From positions 124,001-188,000 of the forward strand of contig CAJXOG010000004.1 of NCBI GenBank assembly GCA_913057775.1: a DNA stretch of 64,000 bases. The letters run 5' to 3'. The position numbers and the translations under genes were made by a program. The DNA comes from an uncultured Fodinibius sp. Its GTDB lineage: Bacteria > Bacteroidota > Rhodothermia > Balneolales > Balneolaceae. This document shows positions 16,780 through 25,235 of this stretch, piece after piece (the stretch's first letter is position 1; each line of letters begins with the position of its first letter). The notes under the pieces were generated by a model that was given only the letters and a program-made list of their open reading frames with translations, did no database searches and was not told the origin of the DNA.

Positions 16780-17841
16780 ATGCATCAGAATGAGAAAAAT
16801 CCCATTCGGGGTCGCGGGGCTTCAGACAACCCGGCCAATCGCTTTGAGGGAAAGTATATCGATTATGAGCTTGATGAAGAAACAGGAGAGAAACCTGCGC
16901 AGGATACCAAGCTTATTCCCGATGATACGAAAGAAATTTTGTCCAAGAACGACAGTCCCGATATTCCATTTACCTATGGGTTAAATCCATACCGGGGATG
17001 TGAGCATGGCTGTATTTATTGCTATGCGCGTCCCACGCACGAATTCTTGGGATTTTCAGCTGGACTCGATTTTGAATCGCGGATTATGGTGAAATATGAC
17101 GCCGCAGAAAAACTGCGATCCAAATTCGCTTCCACAAAATGGAAGCCCGAACCCATCGCATTGAGCGGCGTCACTGATCCCTTTCAACCTATTGAGAGAA
17201 AGCTTGAGATTACGAGAAGCTGTCTGGAAGTTTTTGCCGAGGCGCGTAATCCGGTAGGCATAATCACAAAAAACTATTTGGTAACGCGTGATATCGATCT
17301 TTTGAAAGAGCTCGCTAAATATGATGCTGTTCATATAACGCTATCGATTACCACGCTGGATCGCGATTTGGCCCGCGTAATGGAGCCGCGAACATCACAG
17401 CCCAACCGAAGGCTCAAGGCCATTGAGGAATTATCAAAGCGGGGCATTTCAGTGGGCGTTAATGTGGCACCCATTATACCTGGACTTACCGATCATGAGT
17501 GTCCTCAAATTTTAGAACAAGCAAGAGATGCAGGTGCGACTCAGGCTTCTTACACCATTGTTCGACTGCCGCATGGCGTAAAGGATCTTTTTAAAGAATG
17601 GCTTGAACAACATTTTCCAGATCGTAAGGAGAAGGTATTAAATAGGATACGTGACATCAGGGATGGCAAATTAAATGAAAGTGAATTTGGAGAACGCTTT
17701 CATGGTAAGGGCGAATTTGCCAGTCAAATAAGAAAAATGTTTAATATTAATGTTGAAAAGCTAGGTTTGAACAAGAAAGAACTGCGACTTTCGACGAAAT
17801 ACTTTCAGCGCCCCCAAGAGGGGCAACTTAAATTGTTTTAA
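16780..17841 (+). CDS. PA0069-family radical SAM protein
   Basis: A 353-aa cytosolic iron-sulfur enzyme. The cluster motif is CEHGCIYC with C74, C78 and C81 (CxxxCxxC), preceded by the family-typical GLNPYRG and followed by YARPTHE. The N-terminal RGRGASDNPANRFE segment is also a hallmark of this PA0069/spore-photoproduct-lyase-like group. The reaction of the family is not known to me; some members are encoded near DNA repair genes, but nothing here points to a substrate. It appears to be a single-gene unit between two terminators, with a palindrome upstream that may control it. Confidence 0.88.
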   Translation: MHQNEKNPIRGRGASDNPANRFEGKYIDYELDEETGEKPAQDTKLIPDDTKEILSKNDSPDIPFTYGLNPYRGCEHGCIYCYARPTHEFLGFSAGLDFESRIMVKYDAAEKLRSKFASTKWKPEPIALSGVTDPFQPIERKLEITRSCLEVFAEARNPVGIITKNYLVTRDIDLLKELAKYDAVHITLSITTLDRDLARVMEPRTSQPNRRLKAIEELSKRGISVGVNVAPIIPGLTDHECPQILEQARDAGATQASYTIVRLPHGVKDLFKEWLEQHFPDRKEKVLNRIRDIRDGKLNESEFGERFHGKGEFASQIRKMFNINVEKLGLNKKELRLSTKYFQRPQEGQLKLF

Positions 17842-17893
17842 GTGTAACATTTTGTATAGATATCCGTTTAATACGATCAGAGATAGTACCTTC

Positions 17894-17969
17894 AGCCCGA
17901 TATCTGCGAACAGGAATTTCGTAAATTATTATAGCCCTGATTTGTTATGCAGATATCGGGCTTTTTTTA
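17894..17969 (+). terminator. Terminator-like hairpin with a 41-nt loop
   Basis: AGCCCGATATCTGC at 17894-17907 pairs perfectly over 14 bp with GCAGATATCGGGCT at 17949-17962, followed by a run of seven T. The 41-nt loop is far larger than usual and contains a second copy-like AGCCCTGA. It follows the radical SAM gene and probably ends its transcript. Confidence 0.65.
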
Positions 17970-18073
17970 TTCATTTTCCCTTTCATTTCGCATATATTCA
18001 CTGAACATAAAACGGCTAAATTTTGTACGTTCAGTCTGAATATAAAGTATAAATCCAAATAACGATTTTCGCT

Positions 18074-18655
18074 ATGTCTAATACTCCTTCTACAATGATG
18101 GAACTTGGCACAGAAGCACCAGATTTTAAATTATTTGATACGGTTAATAATCAATTGGTTTCGCTTGATGATTTCAATAATGCCAAAGGATTACTAGTAG
18201 TGTTTATGTGCAACCACTGTCCTTTTGTAAAGCATATCCTGGATGAGCTTGTTATAGCAACAAGAGATCTGCAGCAGAAAGGTATTGGTGTTGTTGCAAT
18301 AAGTTCGAACGATGTCGAAAATTATCCCGACGACAGTCCGGTTAAGATGGCTTCCTTAGCTCGTGAAAAGCAATTTTCATTTCCTTATTTGTACGATGGC
18401 ACACAGGAAGTTGCAAAAGCTTATAAGGCTGCCTGTACTCCAGACTTCTTCTTGTTTGATGAGAATGATGAGTTGGTTTATCGCGGACAATTTGATGACA
18501 GCCGTCCGGGTAATGACAAGCCAGTTACGGGCAATGACATTCGCGAAGCTGCAGATCTGATTTTTGATGGCGAAGTGAAAGAGGACCAAAAGCCAAGCAT
18601 GGGCTGTAATATCAAGTGGAAAAAAGGAAATGCTCCTGAATATTTTGACGGATAG
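18074..18655 (+). CDS. Thioredoxin-like redoxin (AhpC/TSA superfamily)
   Basis: A 193-aa protein without signal peptide. It has the redoxin layout: LGTEAPDFKLFD at 11-22, a dithiol site MCNHCPFVKH with C46 and C49, then the AISSND and TPDFFLFDENDELVYRGQFDD strands with the cis-proline at the TPDFF turn. The CNHCPFV motif defines a common bacterial subgroup annotated as thioredoxin family protein or thiol-disulfide isomerase. It likely reduces peroxides or protein disulfides in the cytosol; the substrate is not known. It starts the run redoxin-pdxH-trmB, with pdxH beginning 8 nt after its stop. Confidence 0.88.
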   Translation: MSNTPSTMMELGTEAPDFKLFDTVNNQLVSLDDFNNAKGLLVVFMCNHCPFVKHILDELVIATRDLQQKGIGVVAISSNDVENYPDDSPVKMASLAREKQFSFPYLYDGTQEVAKAYKAACTPDFFLFDENDELVYRGQFDDSRPGNDKPVTGNDIREAADLIFDGEVKEDQKPSMGCNIKWKKGNAPEYFDG

Positions 18656-18663
18656 CATCTATC

Positions 18664-19323
18664 ATGTCTGAAGGTAGCCAATCTAAAAAAAGCATAGCAG
18701 CATTACGGCGCGAGTATTCCCAGCAGGCATTGGCGAAGTCAGAGGTTTGTGAGGATCCAATCGATCAATTCACTGAATGGTTTGAGCAAGCCTTTTCCGC
18801 TGATCTTCTGGATGTTAATGCTATGACTCTATCTACAACTACAAAGCAGGGAAAGCCATCATCTCGCATTGTATTGCTCAAAGGGGTAGATGAGGCCGGA
18901 TTCAGGTTTTATACCAATTATGGAAGCAGAAAAGGACGCGAGTTGAATAATAATCCCTATGCTGCTTTATGTTTTTACTGGGCACCTTTGGAGAGACAGG
19001 TCCGCATCGAAGGTGAGGTTGAGCGGTTAAGCCGATCAGCATCAGAGGATTATTTTAAGCAGCGACCCCGAGAGAGCAAATTAGGAGCTTGGGCATCAAA
19101 GCAGAGCAATAAAGTTAGCTCGAGAGAAGAATTGGAAAAACGATTTCGAGAGATTAAAGAAAGATTTGAGAATCAGGAAATTCCGCTGCCAGACTTTTGG
19201 GGTGGATTCCTCTTGCGTCCACAACGAATAGAGTTTTGGCAGGGTCGCGAGAGCAGAATGCACGATCGTATCTGCTATGAACAATCAGGTAGTGAATGGA
19301 ATATTTTCAGACTCGCACCTTGA
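18664..19323 (+). CDS. pdxH: Pyridoxamine 5'-phosphate oxidase
   Basis: FMN-dependent oxidase that turns pyridoxine or pyridoxamine phosphate into PLP, the cofactor used by many enzymes of this window. The 219-aa length is normal. The FMN and substrate motifs are complete: SSRIVLLKGVDEAGFRFYTN, the LERQVRIEGEVERLS stretch, and the C-terminal EFWQGRESRMHDRI with the closing W-x-I-x-RLAP. It lies 8 nt downstream of the redoxin gene and 38 nt before trmB on the same strand, a likely operon. Confidence 0.96.
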   Translation: MSEGSQSKKSIAALRREYSQQALAKSEVCEDPIDQFTEWFEQAFSADLLDVNAMTLSTTTKQGKPSSRIVLLKGVDEAGFRFYTNYGSRKGRELNNNPYAALCFYWAPLERQVRIEGEVERLSRSASEDYFKQRPRESKLGAWASKQSNKVSSREELEKRFREIKERFENQEIPLPDFWGGFLLRPQRIEFWQGRESRMHDRICYEQSGSEWNIFRLAP

Positions 19324-19361
19324 GAAAGCATTTCTAACACTAGATCATTAAATTATTTAGA

Positions 19362-20054
19362 ATGAGTAAGGGCAAGCTGGAAAAATTTAAAGAGATAACA
19401 GCATTTCGGAATACGTTGGAGCTTACCGACTTTCAAGAAGAGGAGTCACAAAAACCAAAGGGACGCTGGCACTCCGATATATTTGAAAATGATAACCCGA
19501 TTGTCTTAGAACTGGCCTGCGGTAAGGGGGCGTACACAGTAGAGTTGGCCCGACGGTATCCCGATAAAAATTTTGTTGGAGTTGATATAAAGGGCGATCG
19601 CATTTGGAAGGGAGCTAAACAGGCAGTGACAGAAGGATTGAGTAATGTGTGTTTTTTACGGATATATATCGATCACTTGGATGAATATTTTGCTTCGAAT
19701 GAAGTTGATGATATTTGGATTACCTTTCCCGATCCGTATCCTCGTTATTCAGACAGAAATAATCGATTATCGGGTCCAAAATTTCTTAAGATTTATCAGC
19801 GTGTATTAAAATCTGATGGGACAATACATTTTAAAACGGATAGTGATGATCTCTTTTCATTCACTAAGGAATCGCTAGCAAAATCTGACTGTAAAGTCCA
19901 TGATGTTGTTGAGAATATTTATCAGGAGTGTCCCGATAATAAATTGCTAACAATTCAAACCCATTACGAAGCTCATTATCTGCAAGAAGGACGATCCATC
20001 TCGTTCATTAAGTTCTCTCTTCCCAACGTAGATATAAGCTGGGAACTTGATTAA
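19362..20054 (+). CDS. trmB: tRNA (guanine-N7-)-methyltransferase
   Basis: SAM-dependent enzyme that methylates G46 in the variable loop of tRNAs. The 230-aa sequence has the Rossmann SAM motif LELACGKGAYT at about 48-58, the acidic GVDIKGDRIW and the TrmB signature ITFPDPYPR, where most relatives have FPDPWPK. The conserved KTD motif of the family appears as HFKTDSDDLF. It is the third gene in a run with the redoxin and pdxH genes and ends just upstream of the tetR gene and its palindromic control region. Confidence 0.92.
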   Translation: MSKGKLEKFKEITAFRNTLELTDFQEEESQKPKGRWHSDIFENDNPIVLELACGKGAYTVELARRYPDKNFVGVDIKGDRIWKGAKQAVTEGLSNVCFLRIYIDHLDEYFASNEVDDIWITFPDPYPRYSDRNNRLSGPKFLKIYQRVLKSDGTIHFKTDSDDLFSFTKESLAKSDCKVHDVVENIYQECPDNKLLTIQTHYEAHYLQEGRSISFIKFSLPNVDISWELD

Positions 20055-20116
20055 GGGTTGAATACCATCTGAAAATAGTTTTATTCCCCTATTGCTTTAT
20101 CGCATTAAGAATGTTT

Positions 20117-20141
20117 ACTTACATAAGTTAACACTGTTAAC
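20117..20141. promoter_or_regulatory. Overlapping palindromes, likely operator of the TetR gene
   Basis: Two symmetric sites overlap: ACTTA-CA-TAAGT at 20117-20128, and GTTAACA-C-TGTTAAC at 20127-20141 with perfect 7-bp arms. They end 10 nt before the ATG at 20152. TetR-type repressors bind such sites and commonly repress their own gene. They also lie inside the longer reading of that gene, which supports the downstream start. Confidence 0.5.
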
Positions 20142-20151
20142 CTGTACGCAT

Positions 20152-20769
20152 ATGAGTAAAACCAAGGAATTGAGTCTTAAAGAGCAAATTATCGAGGCCG
20201 CACGCCAAGTTCTTCTTTCAGAAGGATATCGTAATTTCTCTCTGCGCAAAATTGCCCGTGAAATTGATGTAAGTGCCACGAGCATTTATCTACACTTTGA
20301 AAATAAAGATGATCTGATTCATACATTAATGGAACAGGCTATTGAACGACTAAATGATCAGCTGCAACAAGTAGCTGCTGAAGCAGATGGTCCGATAGCA
20401 AAACTTGAAGCAGTGGCATATGAATATATTCGATTTGCACTCAAAAATCAGCGAGAATATCAGATAATTCATTTGACGAGCTCGGATGAGATGACCCGGT
20501 ATCCCAAAGAAAAATTCCGTAAGGCTCGTAAAGGTTACGAAATTATAAGCAGTGTATTACAAGAAGGTGTTAATGCTGATCTCATTGCCGAGGACAAGCC
20601 TCGAATGGCAGCATATACGTTTTGGGCACAGCTGCACGGCGTAATGTCGGTAGTCTTGTCAAAGCGATTGGATACCCGTATCGACCAGCAAGAATTTATT
20701 GATGAGGCTATAGAGCATATTATTGATGGATATAAGGTCAGAACGGCTTTACAAACAAATAACAAGTAA
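20152..20769 (+). CDS. TetR/AcrR-family transcriptional regulator
   Basis: Residues 8-55 are a classical TetR helix-turn-helix (LSEGYRNFSLRKIAREIDVS, then STSIYLHFENKDDLI with the family YxHFxxKxxL pattern). A helical ligand-binding half follows; the total is 205 aa from the ATG at 20152. An upstream start at 20092 would read through the operator-like palindromes and add a non-conserved 20 residues, so I reject it. The gene is 27 nt upstream of an acyl-CoA dehydrogenase. By analogy with FadR-type TetR regulators it may sense acyl-CoA and repress fatty-acid degradation and itself. The ligand is inference. Confidence 0.85.
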   Translation: MSKTKELSLKEQIIEAARQVLLSEGYRNFSLRKIAREIDVSATSIYLHFENKDDLIHTLMEQAIERLNDQLQQVAAEADGPIAKLEAVAYEYIRFALKNQREYQIIHLTSSDEMTRYPKEKFRKARKGYEIISSVLQEGVNADLIAEDKPRMAAYTFWAQLHGVMSVVLSKRLDTRIDQQEFIDEAIEHIIDGYKVRTALQTNNK

Positions 20770-20796
20770 GCGCGATTTAATTTATAGGTGACTGAT

Positions 20797-23292
20797 ATGG
20801 AATTTTTAAATGAAAGTTTGGGATTTTTATTCCAATATCCGCTCTGGGCAGTAATCGTGGGCATGATATTGGCGGCAACATTACTGGCCTTCTGGGGAAC
20901 TTCGCTTTGGGTTTGGGCCGCTGCCGGATTTGTAGCGCTTTGGGGCTTTTCGGCGCCCACTTGGCTTTTTGTAGTCTTTGCCACATTGGTGGTCGTCTTT
21001 AATGTAAAACCTATTCGTCGCACGTTGCTTACGGGGCCATTGATGAAGATGTTGGATGCGATGAATTTCTTGCCTCAAATTTCTGAGACTGAGCGTACTG
21101 CTATTGAGGCTGGTAATGTGTGGGTGGATGCGGAGCTTTTTTCGGGAAAACCGAATCTAAAAAGGTTGGCCAATGAATCTTATCCTGATTTAACGGAAGA
21201 TGAACAGGCGTTCTTGGATGGTCCCGTTGAAGAACTTTGTTCAATGGTTGATGATTGGGATGTTTTTGTTCGTAAAGGATTTACGGATGAAGTCTGGGAA
21301 TTTATGCGTGAGCATAAGTTCTTTGGATTAATTATCCCTGAAAAATATGGCGGACTTGAATTTTCTGCGTCTGCCCATAGTGCCATTGTCACTAAGCTTG
21401 CATCACGATGCGGCCCTTTGGCAACAACGGTGATGGTACCTAATTCATTAGGACCTGCTGAATTGTTGATGCATTATGGGACTGACGAGCAGAAAGATCA
21501 ATATCTGCCAAAGCTGGCCACCGGAGAGGAGATGCCCTGTTTCGCACTGACAGAGCCGACTGCTGGATCTGATGCTGGGGCAATGACGGCCGAAGGAGAG
21601 GTATTCAAAGGAGATGACGGGGAACTTTATATCCGCCTGAACTTTACTAAACGATATATAACCCTTGCGGCTATCTCAACACTGATAGGACTCGCCTTTA
21701 AGTTGCGCGACCCGGAGAATCATCTTGGAAAGGGAGAATATCTTGGTATTACCTGTGCGCTAATTCCCAGTGATACCGATGGCATTATTTTAGGACGTCG
21801 CCATGATCCATTGGGGGTGCCATTCTATAACTGTCCCATTGATGGAGAAGATGCTGTTGTGTCTGTTAATCAGATTATCGGGGGACCTGAACAAGCCGGT
21901 AACGGCTGGCGAATGCTGATGGAATCGCTTGGTGTAGGACGTGGTATCTCACTTCCTGCACAAAGTATGGGCGGTGCGAAAGTAGCTACAAGAGCACTCG
22001 GTGCCTATACCGCTGTTCGAAAACAGTTCGGTATTAATATCGGAAAGTTCGAAGGAATCGAAGAGCCGATGGCACGAATCGGTGGATTTACCTATCTGAT
22101 GGATGCGGCTCGACGTTATACCTGTGCAGGTCTGGACATTGGAGAAAAGCCCTCGGTGGTAACAGCAATTGCCAAATACAACTTTACAGAGTTGGGTCGT
22201 CAGATTATTAATGATGCGATGGATATACAGGGTGGAGCTGGAATATCGCGAGGTCCTCGGAATATTTTTGCACATGGATATATTTCATTGCCTATTGCTA
22301 TTACGGTTGAAGGAGCAAATATTTTGACTCGAAGCCTTATGATCTTTGGTCAGGGCGCTATTCGTTGTCATCCCTATGCCTATGACGAAATTGATGCACT
22401 AACACGCGGAGACGTCAAAGCTTTTGATGATGTATTTTGGAAGCATATCGGTCATGTTGTACAAAATATGTCACGCTCTATGCTGATGAGTCTGACACGT
22501 GGAAAAATTGCATCATCACCAGTTGGCGGACCTGCAAAAAAATATTACAAGAAGCTTTCGTGGGCGTCTGCTTCATTTGCATTCCTGGCAGATATTGCTC
22601 TTGGTTCGTATGGCGGCGGACTTAAAATCAAGGAAAAAATAAGTGGACGCTTTGCTGATATTTTAAGCTGGATGTATCTTGCTACGGCAACCCTGCGAAG
22701 ATATGATGCCGAGGGTCAGAGCAAAGAAGATCAGATCTTTTTTGAATGGTCGATGGATTATGCTTTTGCTCAGATTCAGGAAGCCTTTGATGCCATTTAT
22801 CGCGAAATTAAAGTTCCCGGACTTAGCTGGTTGTTTCGCGGTCCTATAGCTTTATGGTCTCGCATGAATCGTATTGGTAGCAGCCCATCAGATAAGCTTG
22901 GTCATAAGGTGGCGCAGGCTATGCAGCAAACGGGAGAGCAACGAGATCGTATAACAGACGGAATCTATATTCCTGAAGATCAAGAGCAAGCACTTGGACG
23001 ATATGAATATGCATTGCGTCTTTCAGAAGAGGCCGCTCCGGTTTACAAGAAAATTTACAAAGCGACCAAAAAGAAAGAATTACCTAAAACTCAGGCACGT
23101 TTTGTTATCGACCAAGCAGTGGAGAAAGGCATTATCACCGATGATGAAGCCGAACTGTTGCGAAAAGCCGAAGATGCGCGTATCGATATGGTGCAGGTAG
23201 ATGAGTTTACACTCGAAGAGTATGAGGATCTTATGACCCCCTCAACCCCAAAACTCAAAGATAGTGCTGAGGCCGAAAATATAGCCGGATAA
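20797..23292 (+). CDS. fadE: FadE-type acyl-CoA dehydrogenase, membrane-anchored
   Basis: An 831-aa FAD enzyme for the first step of fatty-acid beta-oxidation. Residues 1-75 contain two or three hydrophobic helices, as in E. coli FadE. The acyl-CoA dehydrogenase core covers about 90-480 (FALTEPTAGSDAGAMT, GGAGISRGPRN, EGANILTRSLMIFGQGA), and the remainder is the DUF1974-type C-terminal region of the bacterial long form. I chose the ATG at 20797 because AGGTGA sits 5 nt before it; a GTG at 20788 inside that sequence is the alternative. It follows the TetR gene directly and is the obvious target of that regulator. A terminator follows. Confidence 0.9.
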   Translation: MEFLNESLGFLFQYPLWAVIVGMILAATLLAFWGTSLWVWAAAGFVALWGFSAPTWLFVVFATLVVVFNVKPIRRTLLTGPLMKMLDAMNFLPQISETERTAIEAGNVWVDAELFSGKPNLKRLANESYPDLTEDEQAFLDGPVEELCSMVDDWDVFVRKGFTDEVWEFMREHKFFGLIIPEKYGGLEFSASAHSAIVTKLASRCGPLATTVMVPNSLGPAELLMHYGTDEQKDQYLPKLATGEEMPCFALTEPTAGSDAGAMTAEGEVFKGDDGELYIRLNFTKRYITLAAISTLIGLAFKLRDPENHLGKGEYLGITCALIPSDTDGIILGRRHDPLGVPFYNCPIDGEDAVVSVNQIIGGPEQAGNGWRMLMESLGVGRGISLPAQSMGGAKVATRALGAYTAVRKQFGINIGKFEGIEEPMARIGGFTYLMDAARRYTCAGLDIGEKPSVVTAIAKYNFTELGRQIINDAMDIQGGAGISRGPRNIFAHGYISLPIAITVEGANILTRSLMIFGQGAIRCHPYAYDEIDALTRGDVKAFDDVFWKHIGHVVQNMSRSMLMSLTRGKIASSPVGGPAKKYYKKLSWASASFAFLADIALGSYGGGLKIKEKISGRFADILSWMYLATATLRRYDAEGQSKEDQIFFEWSMDYAFAQIQEAFDAIYREIKVPGLSWLFRGPIALWSRMNRIGSSPSDKLGHKVAQAMQQTGEQRDRITDGIYIPEDQEQALGRYEYALRLSEEAAPVYKKIYKATKKKELPKTQARFVIDQAVEKGIITDDEAELLRKAEDARIDMVQVDEFTLEEYEDLMTPSTPKLKDSAEAENIAG

Positions 23293-23322
23293 AATTTCTA
23301 ATCAATTTCCCTGAGTGTTAGG

Positions 23323-23358
23323 AGTCCTGTCAGCTTTGTAACTGGCGGGACTTTTTTG
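23323..23358 (+). terminator. Intrinsic terminator after fadE
   Basis: AGTCCTGTCAG (23323-23333) pairs with CTGGCGGGACT (23342-23352) over 11 bp with two G-T wobbles. The loop is 8 nt and a TTTTTT run follows. Confidence 0.8.
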
Positions 23359-23397
23359 TTTTAGTATTTTATGTTGATTTAATCGGAATATTTGGGT

Positions 23398-23423
23398 TAA
23401 TTAAACTATAAATAGTTTATTAA
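23398..23423. promoter_or_regulatory. AT-rich palindrome upstream of the Lrp-type gene
   Basis: AAACTAT-AA-ATAGTTT at 23403-23418 is a perfect palindrome that extends outwards, with one bulged base, to TTAAT/ATTAA. AT-rich symmetric sites of this kind are typical targets of Lrp/AsnC proteins, which usually autoregulate. It lies about 50 bp before the start codon. Confidence 0.4.
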
Positions 23424-23469
23424 GTAGTTAAAAATACTAATAATATTAAATTAATTGACATATTATTAT

Positions 23470-23958
23470 ATGCCCAATTCGAATTTAGATCATATTGACC
23501 GAAAGATATTATCTATTCTTCAGCAAGACGGTCGTATCGCGAATAATAAGCTGGCTGAAAAAGTGGGTCTTACCACAACACCAACACTGGAGCGCGTTAA
23601 GCGGTTGGAGCGAGAAGGTATCATAAAGGGATATAGTGCTCGTGTTGATGAAGAAGCGATTGGAAAAAGCCTGGTCGTTTTTTGTTCACTGCGATTGGCG
23701 GTGCACCAGATGCATACACTGGATGAAGTGTGTGACCAGATTAACGAAATGTCCGAGATTCAGTCATGTTATCATATAACCGGCGATTCTGATTTTTTGC
23801 TGAAAATTGTTGTTGCAGACATGCCTGCTTATGAAAAGTTCATGCACGATAAATTAACGCGTCTTCCGGGCATTGAGCGTATTTACAGCAACATCGTCCT
23901 GTCCACCAAAAAAGAAAATTTTCATATACCAATAGACGAGGACCAAGATCATGGATAA
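23470..23958 (+). CDS. Lrp/AsnC-family regulator, probable controller of methionine gamma-lyase
   Basis: A 162-aa regulator. Residues 5-65 form the AsnC-type helix-turn-helix (HIDRKILSILQQDGRIANNK, then VGLTTTPTLERVKRLEREG). Residues 70-150 are the RAM ligand-binding domain (ITGDSDFLLKIVVADMPAYEKF). I use the ATG at 23470; a TTG at 23455 is in frame but adds only five residues. Its last 8 bases overlap the start of the methionine gamma-lyase gene, so the two are translationally linked. Pseudomonas MdeR, an Lrp-type activator of the lyase gene mdeA, is a known parallel. Methionine as effector is inference. Confidence 0.88.
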   Translation: MPNSNLDHIDRKILSILQQDGRIANNKLAEKVGLTTTPTLERVKRLEREGIIKGYSARVDEEAIGKSLVVFCSLRLAVHQMHTLDEVCDQINEMSEIQSCYHITGDSDFLLKIVVADMPAYEKFMHDKLTRLPGIERIYSNIVLSTKKENFHIPIDEDQDHG

Positions 23959-25186
23959 ATCAAAATTACATATCGAAAGTGAAACAGTCCATGCCGATCA
24001 TCCGACAAACGACCCGTTTGGTTCGCATGTGATGCCAATTTACCAGACATCAACCTTTCGGTTTAATTCGGTAGAAGATGGACGCAGGTTTTTTGCACAT
24101 GAAGAGGGTGGTGCAACACATTCTTATTCACGTTTAGGAAATCCTACGGTAGATAGACTGGAAGCCATACTTGCAAGAATGGAGGGAAATGGTCTTCCGG
24201 ATTCTGATGATATCTCTGCCTTGGCTTTTAGCAGCGGGATGGCGGCAATAAGTACCGCGTTAATTGCTATGGGACAGGGAGGATCTATCATAGCTCAGCC
24301 GGCATTGTATGGCTGTACCGGTCAGTTTCTTAAGGAAGAAGCACCCAAGCTGGGGATGCAAACTCATTTTATAGATCTAAATGATTTGGAAGTCCTTGAT
24401 CAGACACTAATGGATAACCCCGATATAGAGGTTATTTATGCTGAGACGATAGCAAATCCGACCATGGAAGTGGCAAATATTTCTGCCATCGCAGATTTTG
24501 CTAAAACTCATGATGTGATATTTATGGTTGATAATACATTTGCGACACCGTATCACCTGCGCCCGATGGAGCATGGGGCGGACATCGTTTTGCATTCAGC
24601 AACTAAATATTTAAATGGACACGGAACTCTTATTGGAGGAGCACTTGTAGGACGAAATGCGATGTTGGATCAGTACAATTTGGCAACATATCGCAAGAAC
24701 TTGGGAGGTGTCATGAGTCCATTTGAGGCTTGGTTACTGTTGAATGGGTTAAAAACATTTAATTTGCGGATGGAGCGTCATGCCGAGAATACCATGAAGG
24801 TGGCAGAATACCTGGAAGCACATGACGCAGTTAAAGAGGTTTACTATCCCGGTTTAGAATCACATCCGAATAATAAATTAGCCCAAAAGCTTTTTGAACA
24901 AGGGTTTGGTGGAATATTAAGCTTTGAGTTACAAGGTGGTTTTGATGCCGGTGTTCATCTTATGGATAATGTGGAGCTTTGTACATTGGCTGTAAGCTTG
25001 GGCACGGCTGATACGCTTATCCAGCATCCCGCTTCGATGACACATTCGGTAATGGATGAAGAGCTTCGATTACAAGCGGGTATCACAGATGGATTGGTCC
25101 GCTTGGCTGTCGGCATTGAAAATATTGATGATATTATTGCTGATTTAAATCAGGCACTGGCTGAAATTGAGCCGGCAATGGTATAA
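23951..25186 (+). CDS. megL: Methionine gamma-lyase
   Basis: A Cys/Met-metabolism PLP enzyme of 411 aa. PLP lysine K219 is in HSATKYLNGHG, the SSGMAAI loop binds phosphate, and the active-site loop carries YGCT with C122. A cysteine in this position is the mark of methionine gamma-lyases, which release methanethiol, 2-oxobutyrate and ammonia; cystathionine gamma-synthases usually have another residue there. The N-terminal PIYQTSTFRF is standard for the superfamily. It overlaps the Lrp-type regulator gene by 8 bp. O-acetylhomoserine sulfhydrylase is the main alternative but less likely because of C122 and the regulator. Confidence 0.82.
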   Translation: MDKSKLHIESETVHADHPTNDPFGSHVMPIYQTSTFRFNSVEDGRRFFAHEEGGATHSYSRLGNPTVDRLEAILARMEGNGLPDSDDISALAFSSGMAAISTALIAMGQGGSIIAQPALYGCTGQFLKEEAPKLGMQTHFIDLNDLEVLDQTLMDNPDIEVIYAETIANPTMEVANISAIADFAKTHDVIFMVDNTFATPYHLRPMEHGADIVLHSATKYLNGHGTLIGGALVGRNAMLDQYNLATYRKNLGGVMSPFEAWLLLNGLKTFNLRMERHAENTMKVAEYLEAHDAVKEVYYPGLESHPNNKLAQKLFEQGFGGILSFELQGGFDAGVHLMDNVELCTLAVSLGTADTLIQHPASMTHSVMDEELRLQAGITDGLVRLAVGIENIDDIIADLNQALAEIEPAMV

Positions 25187-25219
25187 ATGCTCGTGCTTAA
25201 AAGTGACGGGCATTTTATT
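25186..25219. terminator. Hairpin between the converging methionine gamma-lyase and TPM genes
   Basis: AATGCTCGT (25186-25194) pairs with ACGGGCATT (25206-25214) over 9 bp with one wobble. A TTTATTTTAG run follows on the plus strand. The left arm begins on the last base of the stop codon. Confidence 0.6.
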
Positions 25220-25235
25220 TTAGTTTTTAATTGCT

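Noticed and set aside
20092-20151. Upstream start of the TetR-family gene
   Set aside because: It would read through the overlapping operator palindromes and adds a stretch not typical of TetR N-termini.
23951-25186. Cystathionine gamma-synthase or cystathionine beta-lyase as the name of the Cys/Met PLP enzyme
   Set aside because: The YGCT cysteine loop and the overlapping Lrp-type regulator fit methionine gamma-lyase better; the other activities cannot be fully excluded.
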